Shown: in pieces, positions 11,480-23,679 of the stretch | Layout of the letters: each line of letters opens with the position of its first letter | Numbering within the stretch: the first letter of the stretch is position 1 | Source of the DNA: Heliopora coerulea | Lineage: Eukaryota > Cnidaria > Anthozoa > Scleralcyonacea > Helioporidae | Reading direction: 5' to 3' | NCBI GenBank assembly: GCA_030142905.1 | Contig: JASJOG010000591.1 | Location: forward strand, 34,712 to 98,711 | Length of the DNA stretch: 64,000 nucleotides | Notes under the pieces: generated by a model | The model's input: only the letters and a program-made list of their open reading frames with translations | Told to the model about the DNA's origin: nothing | The model's database searches: none | Program-made: the position numbers and the translations under genes

Positions 11480-11840
11480 TATAGCGTATGAGCATCATAG
11501 TCAACTGGTTTTGATACTGTCTATACTAAATGGTCTGAAAGTGCTTTCTGTCCGACAATCGGCATTCGTCAGCGATTAATTTCGTTCAACCTTGTTTAAT
11601 ATGCTGCTGACAACTGCCCAAACATTCACTTCCTTACTCCGACATTTCATATACTATGTATCGATAATTTATCACAACGCTTGGAGTGGTCTCAAGCTCG
11701 CAAATCACAACCGACCAGAATGTGATACTGTCTTATGACTCATTACTGAATTGGAAGCTCAAGCTCATTGCAGCTGTGGGAGGGGTTTGAACCCGCTATA
11801 CACTCCCTTGGCTATGCCACTGTATCCCTCCTATTACACA
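11480..11840. repeat. dispersed repeat, copy 2 (possible LTR remnant)
   Basis: This is the downstream partner of the repeat at 8090-8460, diverged by many substitutions and small indels. It lies about 500 bp downstream of the gypsy pol relic, with a MITE between them. Confidence 0.5.
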
Positions 11841-12598
11841 ATTATTGAATCCAATTAGTGCTTAGTCCTGGGTAATATCTCCCATCACTTAACACGTTAT
11901 GTTTCCATATTAATAAAAATAAATGAAGATTAGATTACAATTAAACCCATAATTTACCACAATATTAAAAAAAATTTTCCTTTAAAAAATTTTTGCTATA
12001 AACTTTTTTTCTGTATTCTCCCACTTCATTGCCAAAACCTCGATGAAAATTAGGTACCATCGAACTCTTTTCCGAATTAAATAAGGTTGAACGGTAATCA
12101 GGAGTAATCTTGAAACTTTCTAGTTGCAATTGTAACTTTTCCCGGTGATACATTTAATGCCAAAAATGTTTTTCTACCGATTAAATGTTCAATTCTCGTC
12201 AAAAATATCTATTTACGATTTTTTTGAAGACCAGAATTGGGTTCGTTCTTTTTTTCCAAGAAACTGTACGAACCTCATTAAACTATAAAACTGCATAAGC
12301 ACTTCAAAACTGAAACACTTTGTATAGTATAAAAAAATACATGCATTGTTGCATCTCCTTTCTTCATGTTTGAGCACATTAGTTATCGTCCGCTTAAATC
12401 TCGCTCGATAGCTATTATTCTTATCGTTTGAAAGCCTTCCGCTCTCAGGTGCTTAGCGCCTTTGAACGACAATGTAATAAACATATTACTAGCAACACTG
12501 TATCGCAATTAATTCAATTGCCCCCTAATCCTTCGATCTTTTTCGTAACTCTCTCGTTGTCATTGGATCTCTTGAATAAACACCAGTTTTATACTTAC

Positions 12599-12838
12599 TT
12601 AAGGTAACATTCTTTCCTACTTTCAAATTACCATTCTCGACTTCACATGTGAATATTCCTTTTTTTCTTCCAACGACATCCTCTTGGCGCAGTTCTGAGC
12701 GTAAATATTCAGGACCCGTAATCCTTTCACCGTCTTTAAGCCAGGAGGCCAGAGAAGGAGGATTACCACCAACTCCTTTGCACTCACAAAAGGAAGTTGC
12801 TCCTTTACCAAAACACCGTATTTGAGGCTCTCCATGAT
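12599..12838 (-). CDS. immunoglobulin-like domain exon
   Basis: A 240-bp internal exon on the minus strand. It is preceded by a strong pyrimidine tract and acceptor (TTTTTCTTCAG) and followed by a consensus donor (GTAAGTAT), both in phase 1. The product has IRCFGKGATSFCECKGVGG (first cysteine strand, with an extra CxC), ASWLKDGERITG (the tryptophan strand) and KKGIFTCEVENGN (second cysteine). An NVT site lies at the end. This is a typical Ig domain of an extracellular protein. It probably forms part of one gene with the exons at 21236-21553 (upstream) and 5805-6032 (downstream). No full-length product can be reconstructed. Confidence 0.75.
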
Positions 12839-13739
12839 CTGAAGAAAAAGTTATTGCGGAATAAGCCAACAGATTTGACCACACAGAGAGTCTGATGACA
12901 CAAATTCTTATTTCTATATGATAAACTATAGCCAGTATAGCAAAAACACCATCAAACTAACATAATCGGAATCTAGGAGGTCAATATGGTCAATAAGGAC
13001 GCTCGAATAAAAAATAATTGAAAAAGAAAAGACAATGTTATTTTATAGTTAACAGAATGGAAATTATCTCACGTTATTTTAAATTTGACCTTTTCAACGA
13101 TTCTATAGGGAATATTTATTAGTAGGAATCAATTGACTGCTAGAAAGTCGCGGTGGACATGAATCGGTGGATAAGTTCAAATGCCACCCAATCTTTTTTA
13201 CTGCTCAATTTTATTTGAGTCACTGATACATTGCTTAGTGTTCTGCTTTACACTTCCCGTTAATTAACATAGGGACGGTAGAGCCAGGGAGTGGAAGGCT
13301 GTGCCCCCCAATCTTTTCCAAATGCAATGTTGAAACAACTACGTCATAGAACACTTGTGAAATTCCCGGGGAAGCACGCAAAAGCTGTATTTTTATCTCA
13401 CACCTCCCACTCGAAATTCCGTTCCGCCGCCCCTGTAAAAATAAACTAGAGCAAAGCACGTGAAGCATGATACTGGAATTTGAAAAATTTTACCAGAACG
13501 GATAATTCCATGATGGAAAAGAATTTTACGTACGAGCTACCCTACGATACCTGTAAGTAAAATTTGTGTTTCTTGCAGACTTTGGTAGATATGGCATTCC
13601 GCGATTTTTAACTTAAATTCAACTCAAATTTAACAACGGTTGTTCAACGTTTCGTATTTACAAAACACCTCTTAGTGATAAGAGCAGTTTTCCAGTTCAC
13701 GAAATGTTACATATTGATTTAACACGATTTGTTCTCCGT

Positions 13740-14420
13740 CAGGAAGATAAAGAAGAGAAATTAAAATGCCCAGCTGGTTCGAAGTGAACAGATATTGCAG
13801 CTGGATACCGAAACTTAACCGAGAATCTAGTTGAATTCGGCAAGCTCAATTGTATGCCAATTTCGATTAATTTGGATCCATTGGATGAAGGCAATGGGAT
13901 TGAGAACACCCTTCAAAACAAAAATCCATGTTGTCATTGCATAAACTAGAGTCAATCTCCACACAAATAAATCGAAATTGCTGAGTGGCCCCCACTACGA
14001 CTGGTCAACACTAAAGTCAATGATAACATTCATAAGTAGATTCTATTATAACAAGAAAAAATTCGACGTCATGGAAGAAAGAAAAAGCCTACTAAGAAAG
14101 GCTAAACCGATAAACTATTGGCAAGTTCAGGAAGGTTCAGTGACATAAAGATAAATGTTTGCAACAGAACCATGCAACGATATACAGAGCAAGATTTGAC
14201 AAAATAACAAATTCAGAAACGCAGTAGTCAAAATTGCATATCAAGCTGCCAATGAAATATGTGTCACGAAGACTGCAGGCAAAGTGAAACCAAAAACTAC
14301 CCGTCTGATGAATGAACTCAACACCATGACTGGAAATTTCACTCCGTTAGATTGAAAGCGTTTGGAGAAGAAAGCATTCTAGGCATATTGCAGGAAAGAC
14401 GAGCATTCAATTAGAGATAA
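13740..14420 (+). pseudogene. very decayed repeat-derived coding sequence, family unclear
   Basis: One frame near 13795-13930 reads RNLTENLVEFGKLNCMPI followed by NLDPLDEGNGIENTL. It looks like real, once-coding sequence, and I associate it loosely with repeated ORFs in coral genomes. Later frames (about 14200-14330) also show protein-like stretches with stops between. I cannot assign a function. Confidence 0.25.
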
Positions 14421-14516
14421 GTGGAGTAGAAAGCCAACAGAATCCAATCAGCTTCAACCCAACAATGAAGAAAAGGTGGTGGTGGTAAAACATCGAGCAT
14501 AAAAATCGAACATAAA

Positions 14517-15592
14517 GTCAAACTCCTATTAAGCGACCACTCTGGGGGAAAAGACGAGTGGCCACTTAACAGGAGTTCAGCACGGAAAATAGTTTGTCTG
14601 TTGGAAAGTCTCTTTATTTAGTGCTATATTTCAATGCATTATGTACAAACAATTACCACATAAAGAAGTACTGCATACACACAGACGCGTAGCCAGCTCG
14701 ATAATTGGGGGAGGGGGGGGGCCTTATTCATATATTCGTGTTCACAGACTGTAAAAACAATCGATTTCAAAGGAAATGAATAATGCAGAACACGAATATA
14801 TGAATAAGGGCTCCCTCAATTATCGAGCTGGCTACACGTCTGCATACACACAAACTATTACGAAAGATAAGAAAAACAGAAGCAGAAACACCGAGTCAAT
14901 TAATAATCCACTTTTAAGGGACCTAGAAATATCCTTTATTTAAAATAGTCTTGTTTGAAGGTCTGGCACTGTTATTGTCGGTGCGCTCAGAAAGCTAGTC
15001 AGACAAAGAACACCCTACGAACATCCTAAACTACATGAGGACGAACTTCAATCCATCGGATATTTCCCGAAACTAATGGCTCTGGTTAAACTGTTTCACA
15101 TGAAGAAAAGTGGAGTGGCCGGGGCTAAGGCTTGGAAATCCCATGTGAATACAACTTCATGAATATGGGTAACCAATTTTCCATCCAATGGCAGAAAACA
15201 AAGTTGTTGATTGAAGGCCTTGAACTCAACTAATCTTCTACAAAGAGTGGTCTAATATTTTCTGAAGATTATCGCTTTGAAATGATTGCCGTACATCAAA
15301 ATGTTTTGAGGTGAACGTGGAACACCATAACACCATATGCACTAACGCAGGCTTCGATAGAGGTCGTCATTAAAAGTGAAAGTCACACTTGATGTTTAAT
15401 GACCGCTTAATAGGATTTAAAAACAATAAAAATAACTCGATGGGACTTCGCAATGGTGGGTGCAGCTGCTTTAGAGAGGTGGCTGTTTATTAGATGTTTA
15501 CTTTACAGTAACTTAATAAGAAAATATTGATAAGTGACTTTGATAAGTGGCCGGTGAATAGAGAGCGGCAGTTTAATAGGAATTTGAGTGTA
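14517..15592. mobile_element. non-autonomous element with CCTATTAA(G)CGxCCAC ends
   Basis: The left end reads GTCAAACTCCTATTAAGCG. The reverse complement of the right end reads CACTCAAATTCCTATTAAAC, giving imperfect inverted termini. Internal words of the same type (AGTGGCCACTTAACAGGAGTT near 14559, a GACCGCTTAATAGGATTTAA copy near 15402) form subterminal repeats. No transposase is present. It contains a nested MITE at 14684-14840. Confidence 0.55.
14672..14852. mobile_element. 157-bp palindromic MITE flanked by 12-bp direct repeats
   Basis: The element spans 14684-14840. Its ends, GACGCGTAGCCAGCTCGATA and the reverse complement GACGTGTAGCCAGCTCGATA, continue as ~60-bp arms around a ~40-base loop. 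TGCATACACACA occurs exactly on both sides (14672-14683 and 14841-14852), as expected of a target-site duplication. Twelve bases is unusually long for a DNA transposon. Confidence 0.85.
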
Positions 15593-18500
15593 TATTTATA
15601 AATAGCATATGGCCTCCATTTTACGTTAAACGGCCTTGGTTAAACGTTTGTTTACCATGCTTTTTTTCTCACCGACGTTCGCTTTTTGGAAGATTTGAAT
15701 CCTTATTTTATCCTGTTTTATTAATTTTACTTCATTTCACTGAAAATTCCGGTTGTAAAAGTTGGCTCATAGAATGGCATTCATTATATGATTTCAAGCA
15801 AATTTTTGAAAAGAGAGACATTGGCAAATATTGAGCAGGACAAAACCGAGTTTTCTTCACTAAGTAATCAAAATAAAGTCATTTTTTTAGAATATAAAGA
15901 TGCATTGTCTAAAACTTCAGGTTCTGTTGTCAGACAGTTTCGTAAGCATGAACTTAACAGAAAAACAGATAATTTCTCGAGCTGGTTCCATATCTAAGAT
16001 TAATAAGCATATAAAAATCTCCCATCTTGCCAATTTCCATGCTTGTATAACAAAGTACACAATTTTTCCACTACCGGCCTTAATGAACTGAAAACTAAAA
16101 AAAGTTAAATATTAGCCGGAAGTCATTTTAAAGCAATGAAAATTAACAATTACAACTGACAAAATGCCGAGAAAATTGTATTTCCTATCCCATTCAGACA
16201 CTCGTATACCGAGATTTGAGAGGGCTAGAAAAAAGCCTCCGAATGAACAGTTTACCAAGCAAAAAATAAGCAAACAATGAAGAAGAAAAAAAGAAAACTA
16301 CTGTTGTGAACTTGAGCTTTTTGCTTGATGGAAATTGTAGAGAAAAACAGGAAGCTTACAACAATACAATTACAATTTCATGAGAAGCCAAAACACGCGC
16401 ACGGCTAGAACCCAGGCCTAACCTACAAAACAAGTCAGCGTTTTAGAAAACTCTGCTACTGGCACTTCATTCTTTCATTGAATTTTCTTTGAGTTTATAC
16501 TTCTGGTCACCATGTTTACGTTATAACTTCGTCTTTCTCAATTCCTATGGTTTAAACAAAAGCTTCTCTCAGTAATTATCCTTAACGGCTTGAGAAACAG
16601 GAATAAGTTTATTCGGATATTTAGAATAAATCATGACGTGATCGAACTTTATTTAAGTTGAACTATTTCGTGTGAGTCTCGCTTGTTTGTCTTCATGCAA
16701 GACTTTTTTGGGCAGTTACAGACAAGACTTATACAAAAAAGGAATTTCTAGCTAGTGTCCCCCAGGTTTTTCTTTAGATAGGCCTTTTCGGACATTAGCT
16801 TCATCAATTGTCGGGACAGGATGGACATTGTTAAATATTTCGGAACACTCAAAACAAAATCTTCGGAGGAACAAAGAAGTGATAAAGGCCTTCAAGCACA
16901 ACGTAGACTAGTAATTGTATATAAACTACATTGAACGAGTGGAAATTACATGTACATGTTACTTTAAAATATTTGATATTCGGACGATTTTAAACGGCTT
17001 TTGGTAAAATGTTCCGTAATAGGGCACAACTATACAATAAACTATATTTGAGATAGTATGAGGCTGTGAACTTTTAAAATTTATATTTAAGGAACGTACA
17101 ATGTAATTATTTGCCTAATTTACTAGAACAAAGAGTTCCTATAAATAGCCTTGAGTAATGTTTCTCGTTATCTTTTACATCACAGTGGCTTTCTACCGAA
17201 TTCTTTTGGTTTCTTGTTTTCGTAACAAAGGACGACACACAAACACACAGACACACAGACAGGAACTAGGACAGTTATAGATTCAGATATAGATGCAAAC
17301 ATAGCTAAGAGCCACAACATTTTGCTTCCCTAGTTACCTCGCGTGTTAGAGGATTCCACGAACGTACAGCCTGCAATTCAAGCTAATGCCGTCAATATTA
17401 GTATCCTCGAATTGGTTTTCAAACGTGGGGACATTTGTTAGCCTAAAACACTAGGCTATTAACAACAAATGACGTTTTAATAGAAATTTATTATTCAGAC
17501 AAAATCCTTGGAGCGGAGTTTAATTTTAAATGCACTGTGACTATTAAAGACTGCGCCAGTCAAAGAAACATTACCAGAGGTTGTTTAGTGGCTGCACTAG
17601 AAACATACTGCATATGGGAAAGACGTTCATTTCGCAGCCACTAAGCATCGTTAGGTATCTTACAAGAAGCTTTTCTCACAATAAATTTAACTCAATAAAA
17701 TTTAATGTCTATAACAATGGAAATCTAGAAAGTTAAATGAACTGATTTTGTGAGCAAATGAGCAATCCAACGACTCACCCACTCCCTAATAAACGAACTT
17801 AAGTCCGTGGCTAGCTTGACGTGATAGCCGGAACAAAAAAAATCAAAGACGGGCTCTTAAAATCCTAAGGCCATTTTAATGATCCTTTTGTAATTTTGCT
17901 CGTAAGTATATTCAGTATGTAAAATCCAGTTTTTTAATTGATAGGTGGTAGACCAATTTCTGAATTTGTATTTACGAGTGAAAACGCTCATTAAGACCTG
18001 CAAGGAACTTGTTGCACGAAAAGAGCAACATCAATACTGTTCGGCAGGAATCGAATCCCCACCCAAGGAAACCCTCCCAATCACGATCGACTTAGTCACG
18101 ACGGCCACTACAGGTAGATTGCATAGTCTAAATTCATGTCCATAGGTTGTTTTCATGTAACTTCACACTTCACATTCGAATCAGAAAAACGAAATGTTAG
18201 CCTTCTTAAATAACGACAATTATTACTTCAAGGATATTTGAAATCGATAGATAACCAAAATTTGACTAGTTATGATTAGGTTGACATGGGCAAAGCATGC
18301 CCGTCATTAAAGATTGACAATATATTGACTATGAAATTTATCATCTCTAATTCACTAGTGATTCGTTTTTCGACATAGAATTCAGAAATTTTCGCCTGTT
18401 AGAAATGGAGACTAGCTGAGAAAAATCCAATATCAAAATCACTTGGCGTCAATGTAACCTACGGCCACGGGAAAACTGTTCCAGTGCTCTGCAGATTGAA

Positions 18501-21235
18501 CAATAAAGGCCGACGCTGATACGCTGGCTAAGTTTACTAAAAACACAAGCATCATTTTTTTAACTCAAATCACATAATTCATTTCGGTGCCTCCCCTCCC
18601 ATTCTTTACAGGTTTCTGAAGAGGAAGCTGATCGCGAAATTATTGAAGTTTACAAAATTGACCCTTATAAACATACATTCATACTTTTTAGGGATCATAG
18701 CCTTGCTTATATTACCCGAAAAAAAGATATTAGAAAAGAAAGCCAAGGTTAACGGCGATACAATTCAAGAGAATTACCGTGGTTCAGTGGACCTTTCTCC
18801 TTTTAACAAACATCGCAATACATGGTAGAGTGCTGATGCTCCTCATTAAAGTGGAACAGCTGCCGTGAATCGAGCTATTTGTAAGCATGTTTTGTAAGCA
18901 GATTTTTGGCAAAATTTGTTCACTCCATATACTTAATATACTATACAAGGTTAACATCTCTTTAACTGTACTCTGACCAACGTGTGTAGTAATCACTAGT
19001 TTTTTGTCCTGAAACTGAACTTGATGTGAAGACAGAACTAATTTCTACTCAGAAACAAACATCATTTGTCGAAGGATCTTCGAAACGTTTGCAAGTGAGT
19101 AAGCTCTGCTGTTGACGTTGATTGAAAGTTTTTGTCATAAAGTTGTGCCTGTAGCTTTCCTTTGCCAGTTTTCTTCATGTATTTTGCAATCAGTATTTTT
19201 AAAATAGTTACATTTTGTATCAGAGCAGTGCACTCCGTATTTCCTTCTCATAAAAACTATTTTGCAAAAAAGGGACCACTTTATTACTGTTAATCTTTCT
19301 GCAACTTCTCTAATCACAAATATAATTACTTTCTACGTCTGAACGTCCCAGCAGTTTTTAATGCTGACAAAGTGACAAACTTGCTTTTAATTTTTGGTTC
19401 CCCACGTAAAATTCATCTGCCATAACAAGGTAACCGTTCCTAGTTAAAGACATATTTTCCAATCGACCATAAAAAGGGAAGAAAGGGCCTCATGACAGTC
19501 TTGCGCCAATAATGTCTCTGCATTGCTTTATTATTAGTGGATATTTCTGACTTATAAAATAAAAATACAATCAAATGCTTTATATAGGACTTAATTTAGT
19601 TTAAAACTTTGAAGTTTGGACCCAATCTCCACCGACGCACGCTGTGCTTCACACAACGGCGTCACATATCCTGGGTCACAAAATATAGCGCAGTATGGTC
19701 CTATGTTAAGCATAATGGGTTGCTTTGGGTAATCATAAGAAGTGATGGTTGCGTTTAGAAAAAATTGTGAAATTACATTTATATCATACAACTGCTGTTT
19801 TGTCAGGCAGTGGAATTACCATGACACAGCAAAACTGGTGAAACATTTTGGTTCGTTATAAGTTTCTATAATCAGGAAGTTAAATTTGTCTAGTGTTCAA
19901 ATATAAGAACAGCTCTAAATGCAATTGAGACAGGAAATAATCGAGCTCGCACTAACCTTAGCTTTAGACCCAAGGGAGTACTTGATAGAATTTGGGTTGG
20001 GTTGTACCATTGAATCCCTCGCCATACCTCCCACGTTTACATGTAATGAGAAAACTCTTTAATTATGCTATCTTATTTAAAACAGCTACTTCTTTTTGAG
20101 ACCTTTAATGCCAAACAAAGGAAGTAAATTTTTGGTATGTTGCAGTGTCTGAAAAGTACATCATATTTAAAATATTGAAAAGTTATTATAAATTAATATA
20201 AATCTTAAGGACATTTTAGGGACTTTTTGTGGTACATTTAAGCCATTTTTAAGTGCCCATGAAATGCTGTAGCCAATTTCAAAAAAATCCAGAAAATATA
20301 TTATAAGATAATATATAGCCATAACTATGCCAAGTGTCATGATATTGACTAGACCACCATGATTTCATCTGTACGAAGATGAATGAATACAAATACACTA
20401 TCCAAAATAACCCATCGCTACCGAAAATTAATGCCAGCGTTACTAAAAAGCAGTACGGCAAATCTAAGGACTTTTCATCAATTTGAGTACTTTTTATAGA
20501 AAGTTTAAGTTTTTTCGAGAACTTAACATTAAAAAAGAAAATCTAAGGACTTTCATGATTTTTGGGGCAGGTGCCACATCCAACAAAATGGTCCACTATT
20601 AAAGCAATAAAAAAAGCAAAAAAACTCGCGCTACGTGCTTTACAGTCACTAAAACACTCGCTTTTTGCCTCAACTTTTAAAACTATTAATTAAAGCACTA
20701 TTGTCCGAGTCTTAAGTATTATATCACAAAACTAAGGTAACAGTGAGGCAAGAAAGTCGAGAGATATCTTCCAACTTACCAATCAAAATAAAAACGCAAG
20801 TAAACTGGGACTTTTGGGAAACAAATCTATAAAGCATATGCGCTCTAACATTGTCGTTAAGAAGTTCCCTTTCCAAGCTTACGTAAGAACGTCCGGAGAT
20901 TACTGGCTTAATTGAGACGGTTATAACACTTTCCCGGCGGAAGCTCTTCCTTTAACGAGTGAAATCGGCTGGCGTTCGCCACAGTAAAATAGCGGAAGTC
21001 TTATCCCGCCGGAAAAAGTTAATTTCAAAAACAATCAACTTACCAAACATTTGTGCTATGACTTTAAATGCTATATTACTTACCCTACCTTTGACTTGTA
21101 TTAAAACTAAAAATTAGTTCAACACTACATGACTATATGGTTACCATATTGGCTTTTTATGAGAGATTACCCTCAGCTTCGCTCTTGTCCTAAATAAAAT
21201 TTTCATTCAAAAGTATTGAATATAGACACACTTAC
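15593..21235. other. non-coding, probably intronic
   Basis: No gene is recognised in this stretch of over 5 kb. The open frames are short and AT-rich. Near 19072-19092 a GTCGAAGGATCTTCGAAACGTT sequence recalls the hammerhead-like ends of Penelope elements but is too reduced to call. If the Ig exons at 12.6 and 21.2 kb belong together, this is their intron. Confidence 0.4.
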
Positions 21236-21553
21236 CTTGAATAATAACGGTAAATTCTAATGACAGTTTTAGGCCAATTACGGGGATTGCAGTAAATGTA
21301 TATGTTCCACTGTCGTATAATTCAGTACTTTTTACTACCAAGTTCGAGTTCATTTCAGTGATAGTTCTTGAATCATAGGATATTGAGATGTTATTCGGGA
21401 ATATTTCAGCAATCAATCGTTGGTTGTGCCTCCACTCCAAAACAACACCACCTCCACCATTGTTTCCATAAGTGACATTAAGTATTAATGTGTTTCCCAA
21501 AGTCACGTAAGTCGTGTTCTGTGATTTATACCGAACTGTAAGGGTTTTTTGAC
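21236..21553 (-). CDS. immunoglobulin V-like domain exon without canonical cysteines
   Basis: A 318-bp exon on the minus strand. The acceptor is TTAATTACTCCAG and the donor is CAAG|GTAAGTG, both in phase 1. The protein has TYVTLGNTLILNVTYGNNGG, VVLEWRHNQRLIAEIF (tryptophan strand) and STELYDSGTYTFTAIP (the DxGxY motif before strand F). The positions where the Ig cysteines normally sit are aliphatic or aromatic here (ILNV, YTFT), as in some divergent V-type domains. Several NxS/T sites suggest an extracellular location. By order on the strand it would be the most N-terminal of the three minus-strand Ig exons. A related exon on the plus strand (37231-37566) shares the EW and GTYT patterns. Confidence 0.65.
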
Positions 21554-21777
21554 CTGGAGTAATTAATAAAAAGACAATTGAAACGAATTTCCTATTTTTA
21601 AAAACACGTATAATCTTAGTGAATAGTCTTATTTTGAAACCAGGTGAACTATTAGTCATATTTATAGGTAGTGCTACTCTGGTTTGGTGGCCAGCGAAAG
21701 GTACATACAAGTTGCTTGAAAACATTTCTTAATTAAGGACTAAAATAGAGACAACAGATATTTACCCTAAATTTAGG

Positions 21778-22051
21778 GGTCACCGGATATCTCCCTGATA
21801 ATTAAAAAAACTAAAAAGGGTCACTGGGTATCTCCCTTGAAATAAGGGTCACCAGATATCTCCCCAAGATTACTGCTAAAACACGGTAATGACCGAGATA
21901 GGACCATAAAATAAGACTATGAGACTAAAACAGGGTCACCGGATATATCCCCAAGAAAGGTATGGGGTCACCGGGTATCTCCCTGAGAATTAATACTAAG
22001 CGCGGTCACCGTGTATCTCCCCTTATATAAGAGGTCACCGGATATCTCCCC
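21778..22051 (+). repeat. seven interspersed copies of GGTCACCGGATATCTCCCC
   Basis: A 19-bp motif occurs at 21778, 21819, 21847, 21935, 21966, 22004 and 22033, always in the same orientation, with up to three substitutions from consensus. Intervals between starts are 41, 28, 88, 31, 38 and 29 bp, so it is neither a strict tandem array nor evenly spaced. The spacers are AT-rich and unrelated. The motif contains GGTCACC and GATATC words. Its function is unknown. Confidence 0.9.
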
Positions 22052-22193
22052 AGAAATATAAAGAAGGAAAGAAGAACAGTAGAAAGCAAACCGAGAAAGA
22101 AAAGGAAAAAACAAGTAATGTTTTCGAATAGCTGGAAGAATTTTTTTGTCTGGAAGTATTGACTATGAGATTAGTCAATACTTTTTTTTACCC

Positions 22194-22229
22194 AACGTTT
22201 CGACACTCACGTTACTGTGTCTTCATCAG
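22194..22229 (-). ncRNA. hammerhead-like motif of a Penelope-like terminus
   Basis: The reverse complement reads CTGATGA, one extra A, GACAC, a ~10-base loop, GTGTC, then GAAACGTT. Core boxes and stem II are present, but the unpaired base between CTGATGA and stem II departs from the hammerhead consensus, so activity is doubtful. It marks a Penelope-like terminus whose coding part is not seen nearby. Confidence 0.5.
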
Positions 22230-22730
22230 GGGTTAGAATCGTCTGGAGTCGTACCCGTATTTATAGCACCGCTAGCGTTTTCATGTTTTTTTAAGAAGAT
22301 GTTTGTAAGCTTCTGAAAAGTATTATAAAACTAAGTCTCCAGAGCACGGACGTGGCAACCGCTTTTCGCAGAGACGAAGAAACAGAAGAAGAAAGTAGCG
22401 ATGAATTTCAGGGATATATAATTACGTCTAGGTTTCCGTTTCACTGATTTTTCGAATAAAATCAGCTAGTTAAGTTTTGCTTAGTCTCGGAATCATGATC
22501 CCAAGATGAAAATTGCCTTACTGAAAATCTTGTTTACCACGCCAGCATAAAAAGCATTACACATAACACCAGTACTAAAATCAAAACATAAACCTAATCA
22601 CTGCATGTAAGCTGCTTCAGGCTAATGCCACTCCAACATCTCGTCTGTCATCGAGAACAACATTTCCAACCACGTGTAAACAGTTAAAAAAGATCAGGAG
22701 ACTTCTGAAACTCACTAGATTAGAATCTGA

Positions 22731-22764
22731 CGTTTCGAGCGATGGCCCCTCGTCGGAGTGAAAT
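22731..22764 (-). ncRNA. degenerate hammerhead-like motif
   Basis: The reverse complement has CCGACGA, a GC-rich hairpin and CGAAACGTCAG. The first core box is mutated relative to CTGANGA. It is probably a relic of a Penelope-like terminal repeat. Confidence 0.35.
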
Positions 22765-22959
22765 GTGGAATATGAAAAATGGGTAATACTTTTTATAAGT
22801 AAAAAAAAGTGATGTGACACAAGAATAACTAATAAGATCAAAAAGTTATTAACAAACTAATACGAAGGTGAATCCTCTAAAATCCAAGACATCAAGCAAA
22901 ATCGGATTACCAGACATAACAAAGAATATTGCGACAAACATTCGATAAACATAGTACTC

Positions 22960-23260
22960 AAAACAAAGTAATAATTCTTATTATTGGCGACTGGAAAATC
23001 ATAAATCTCGATGGTAAACATATTGGAACATAGGTTAAATCTAAAAAAAAGATGCAGATCGAAACATCCAAAGGAGCTGGGACTTAAGCAACAGTACACT
23101 AACTGAAACTGTTTTAGTAAACAACTTGACCAGGTGATCTTCCATGTTGGGACCAACAGCCTTATAAGCAAAACACTGAATCAGATTGTTGACAAACATA
23201 TAATGTGTGCCAGAAAAAATGGTTACTCTATTAAAAATTCTAAAAACGATTCTTTAGAAA
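22960..23260 (+). pseudogene. LINE ORF1 relic with SGNH/esterase-like motifs
   Basis: In one frame near 22978-23030 the reading ILIIGDWKIINLDGKHIGT resembles the GDS block of the SGNH-hydrolase domain found in ORF1 of some L2/CR1-type non-LTR retrotransposons. The catalytic serine would be replaced by tryptophan. Another frame near 23128-23160 reads DQVIFHVGTNSL, resembling the later HxGTND block. Frameshifts separate the two. The call rests on motif resemblance only. Confidence 0.4.
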
Positions 23261-23515
23261 TCATCTGTTGTACAAACAGTAATTTGTAAAGAATATTAAT
23301 GAAGCATGAATAGAGTAGCCTTGTTTTTGAGACACACTGTATATCGGTATACCATTCGAATATCAATATTATTATGTTGGTAATTATAACAAGGATGACC
23401 GGACCGACTTCAAAATATTTTGTGAGGAAATTCATTTAATTTCAAATTTTGTAAGCAAAGAAATTGGGACCACATTGAAGAACAGGAATACTGCAAGTAA
23501 ACACCTTAATCCTCA

Positions 23516-23679
23516 AAGCTAGTTACCACTAAAGAAAATTTGCCTGAGGAAAGGAACGGACAGGAAAGTTTTCTTTGTCTTAAATTCGTTAGTTCCGCTC
23601 GAGAATTCACAAGACAATGGAAACTAGCCTGTCCCTTCCTATCCTAAGGAAAATTTTCTTTAGTGGAAACCAGCCTGTA
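23516..23679. repeat. palindromic MITE around ACTAAAGAAAATTT
   Basis: The left arm (AAGCTAGTTACCACTAAAG...) and the right arm (...CTTTAGTGGAAACCAGCCTG) are imperfect reverse complements of ~55 bp around a ~45-bp centre. No coding sequence is present. Confidence 0.65.

Noticed and set aside
19591..19791. Small cysteine-containing minus-strand ORF as an exon of the Ig gene
   Set aside because: No splice sites in suitable phase and no Ig or other domain pattern.
21778..22051. CRISPR array
   Set aside because: Repeats are short, spacers range from 9 to 69 bp, no cas genes exist and the sequence is eukaryotic.
22617..23435. Minus-strand ORFs as membrane proteins
   Set aside because: They are antisense to the LINE relic, and the hydrophobicity comes from AT-rich composition.
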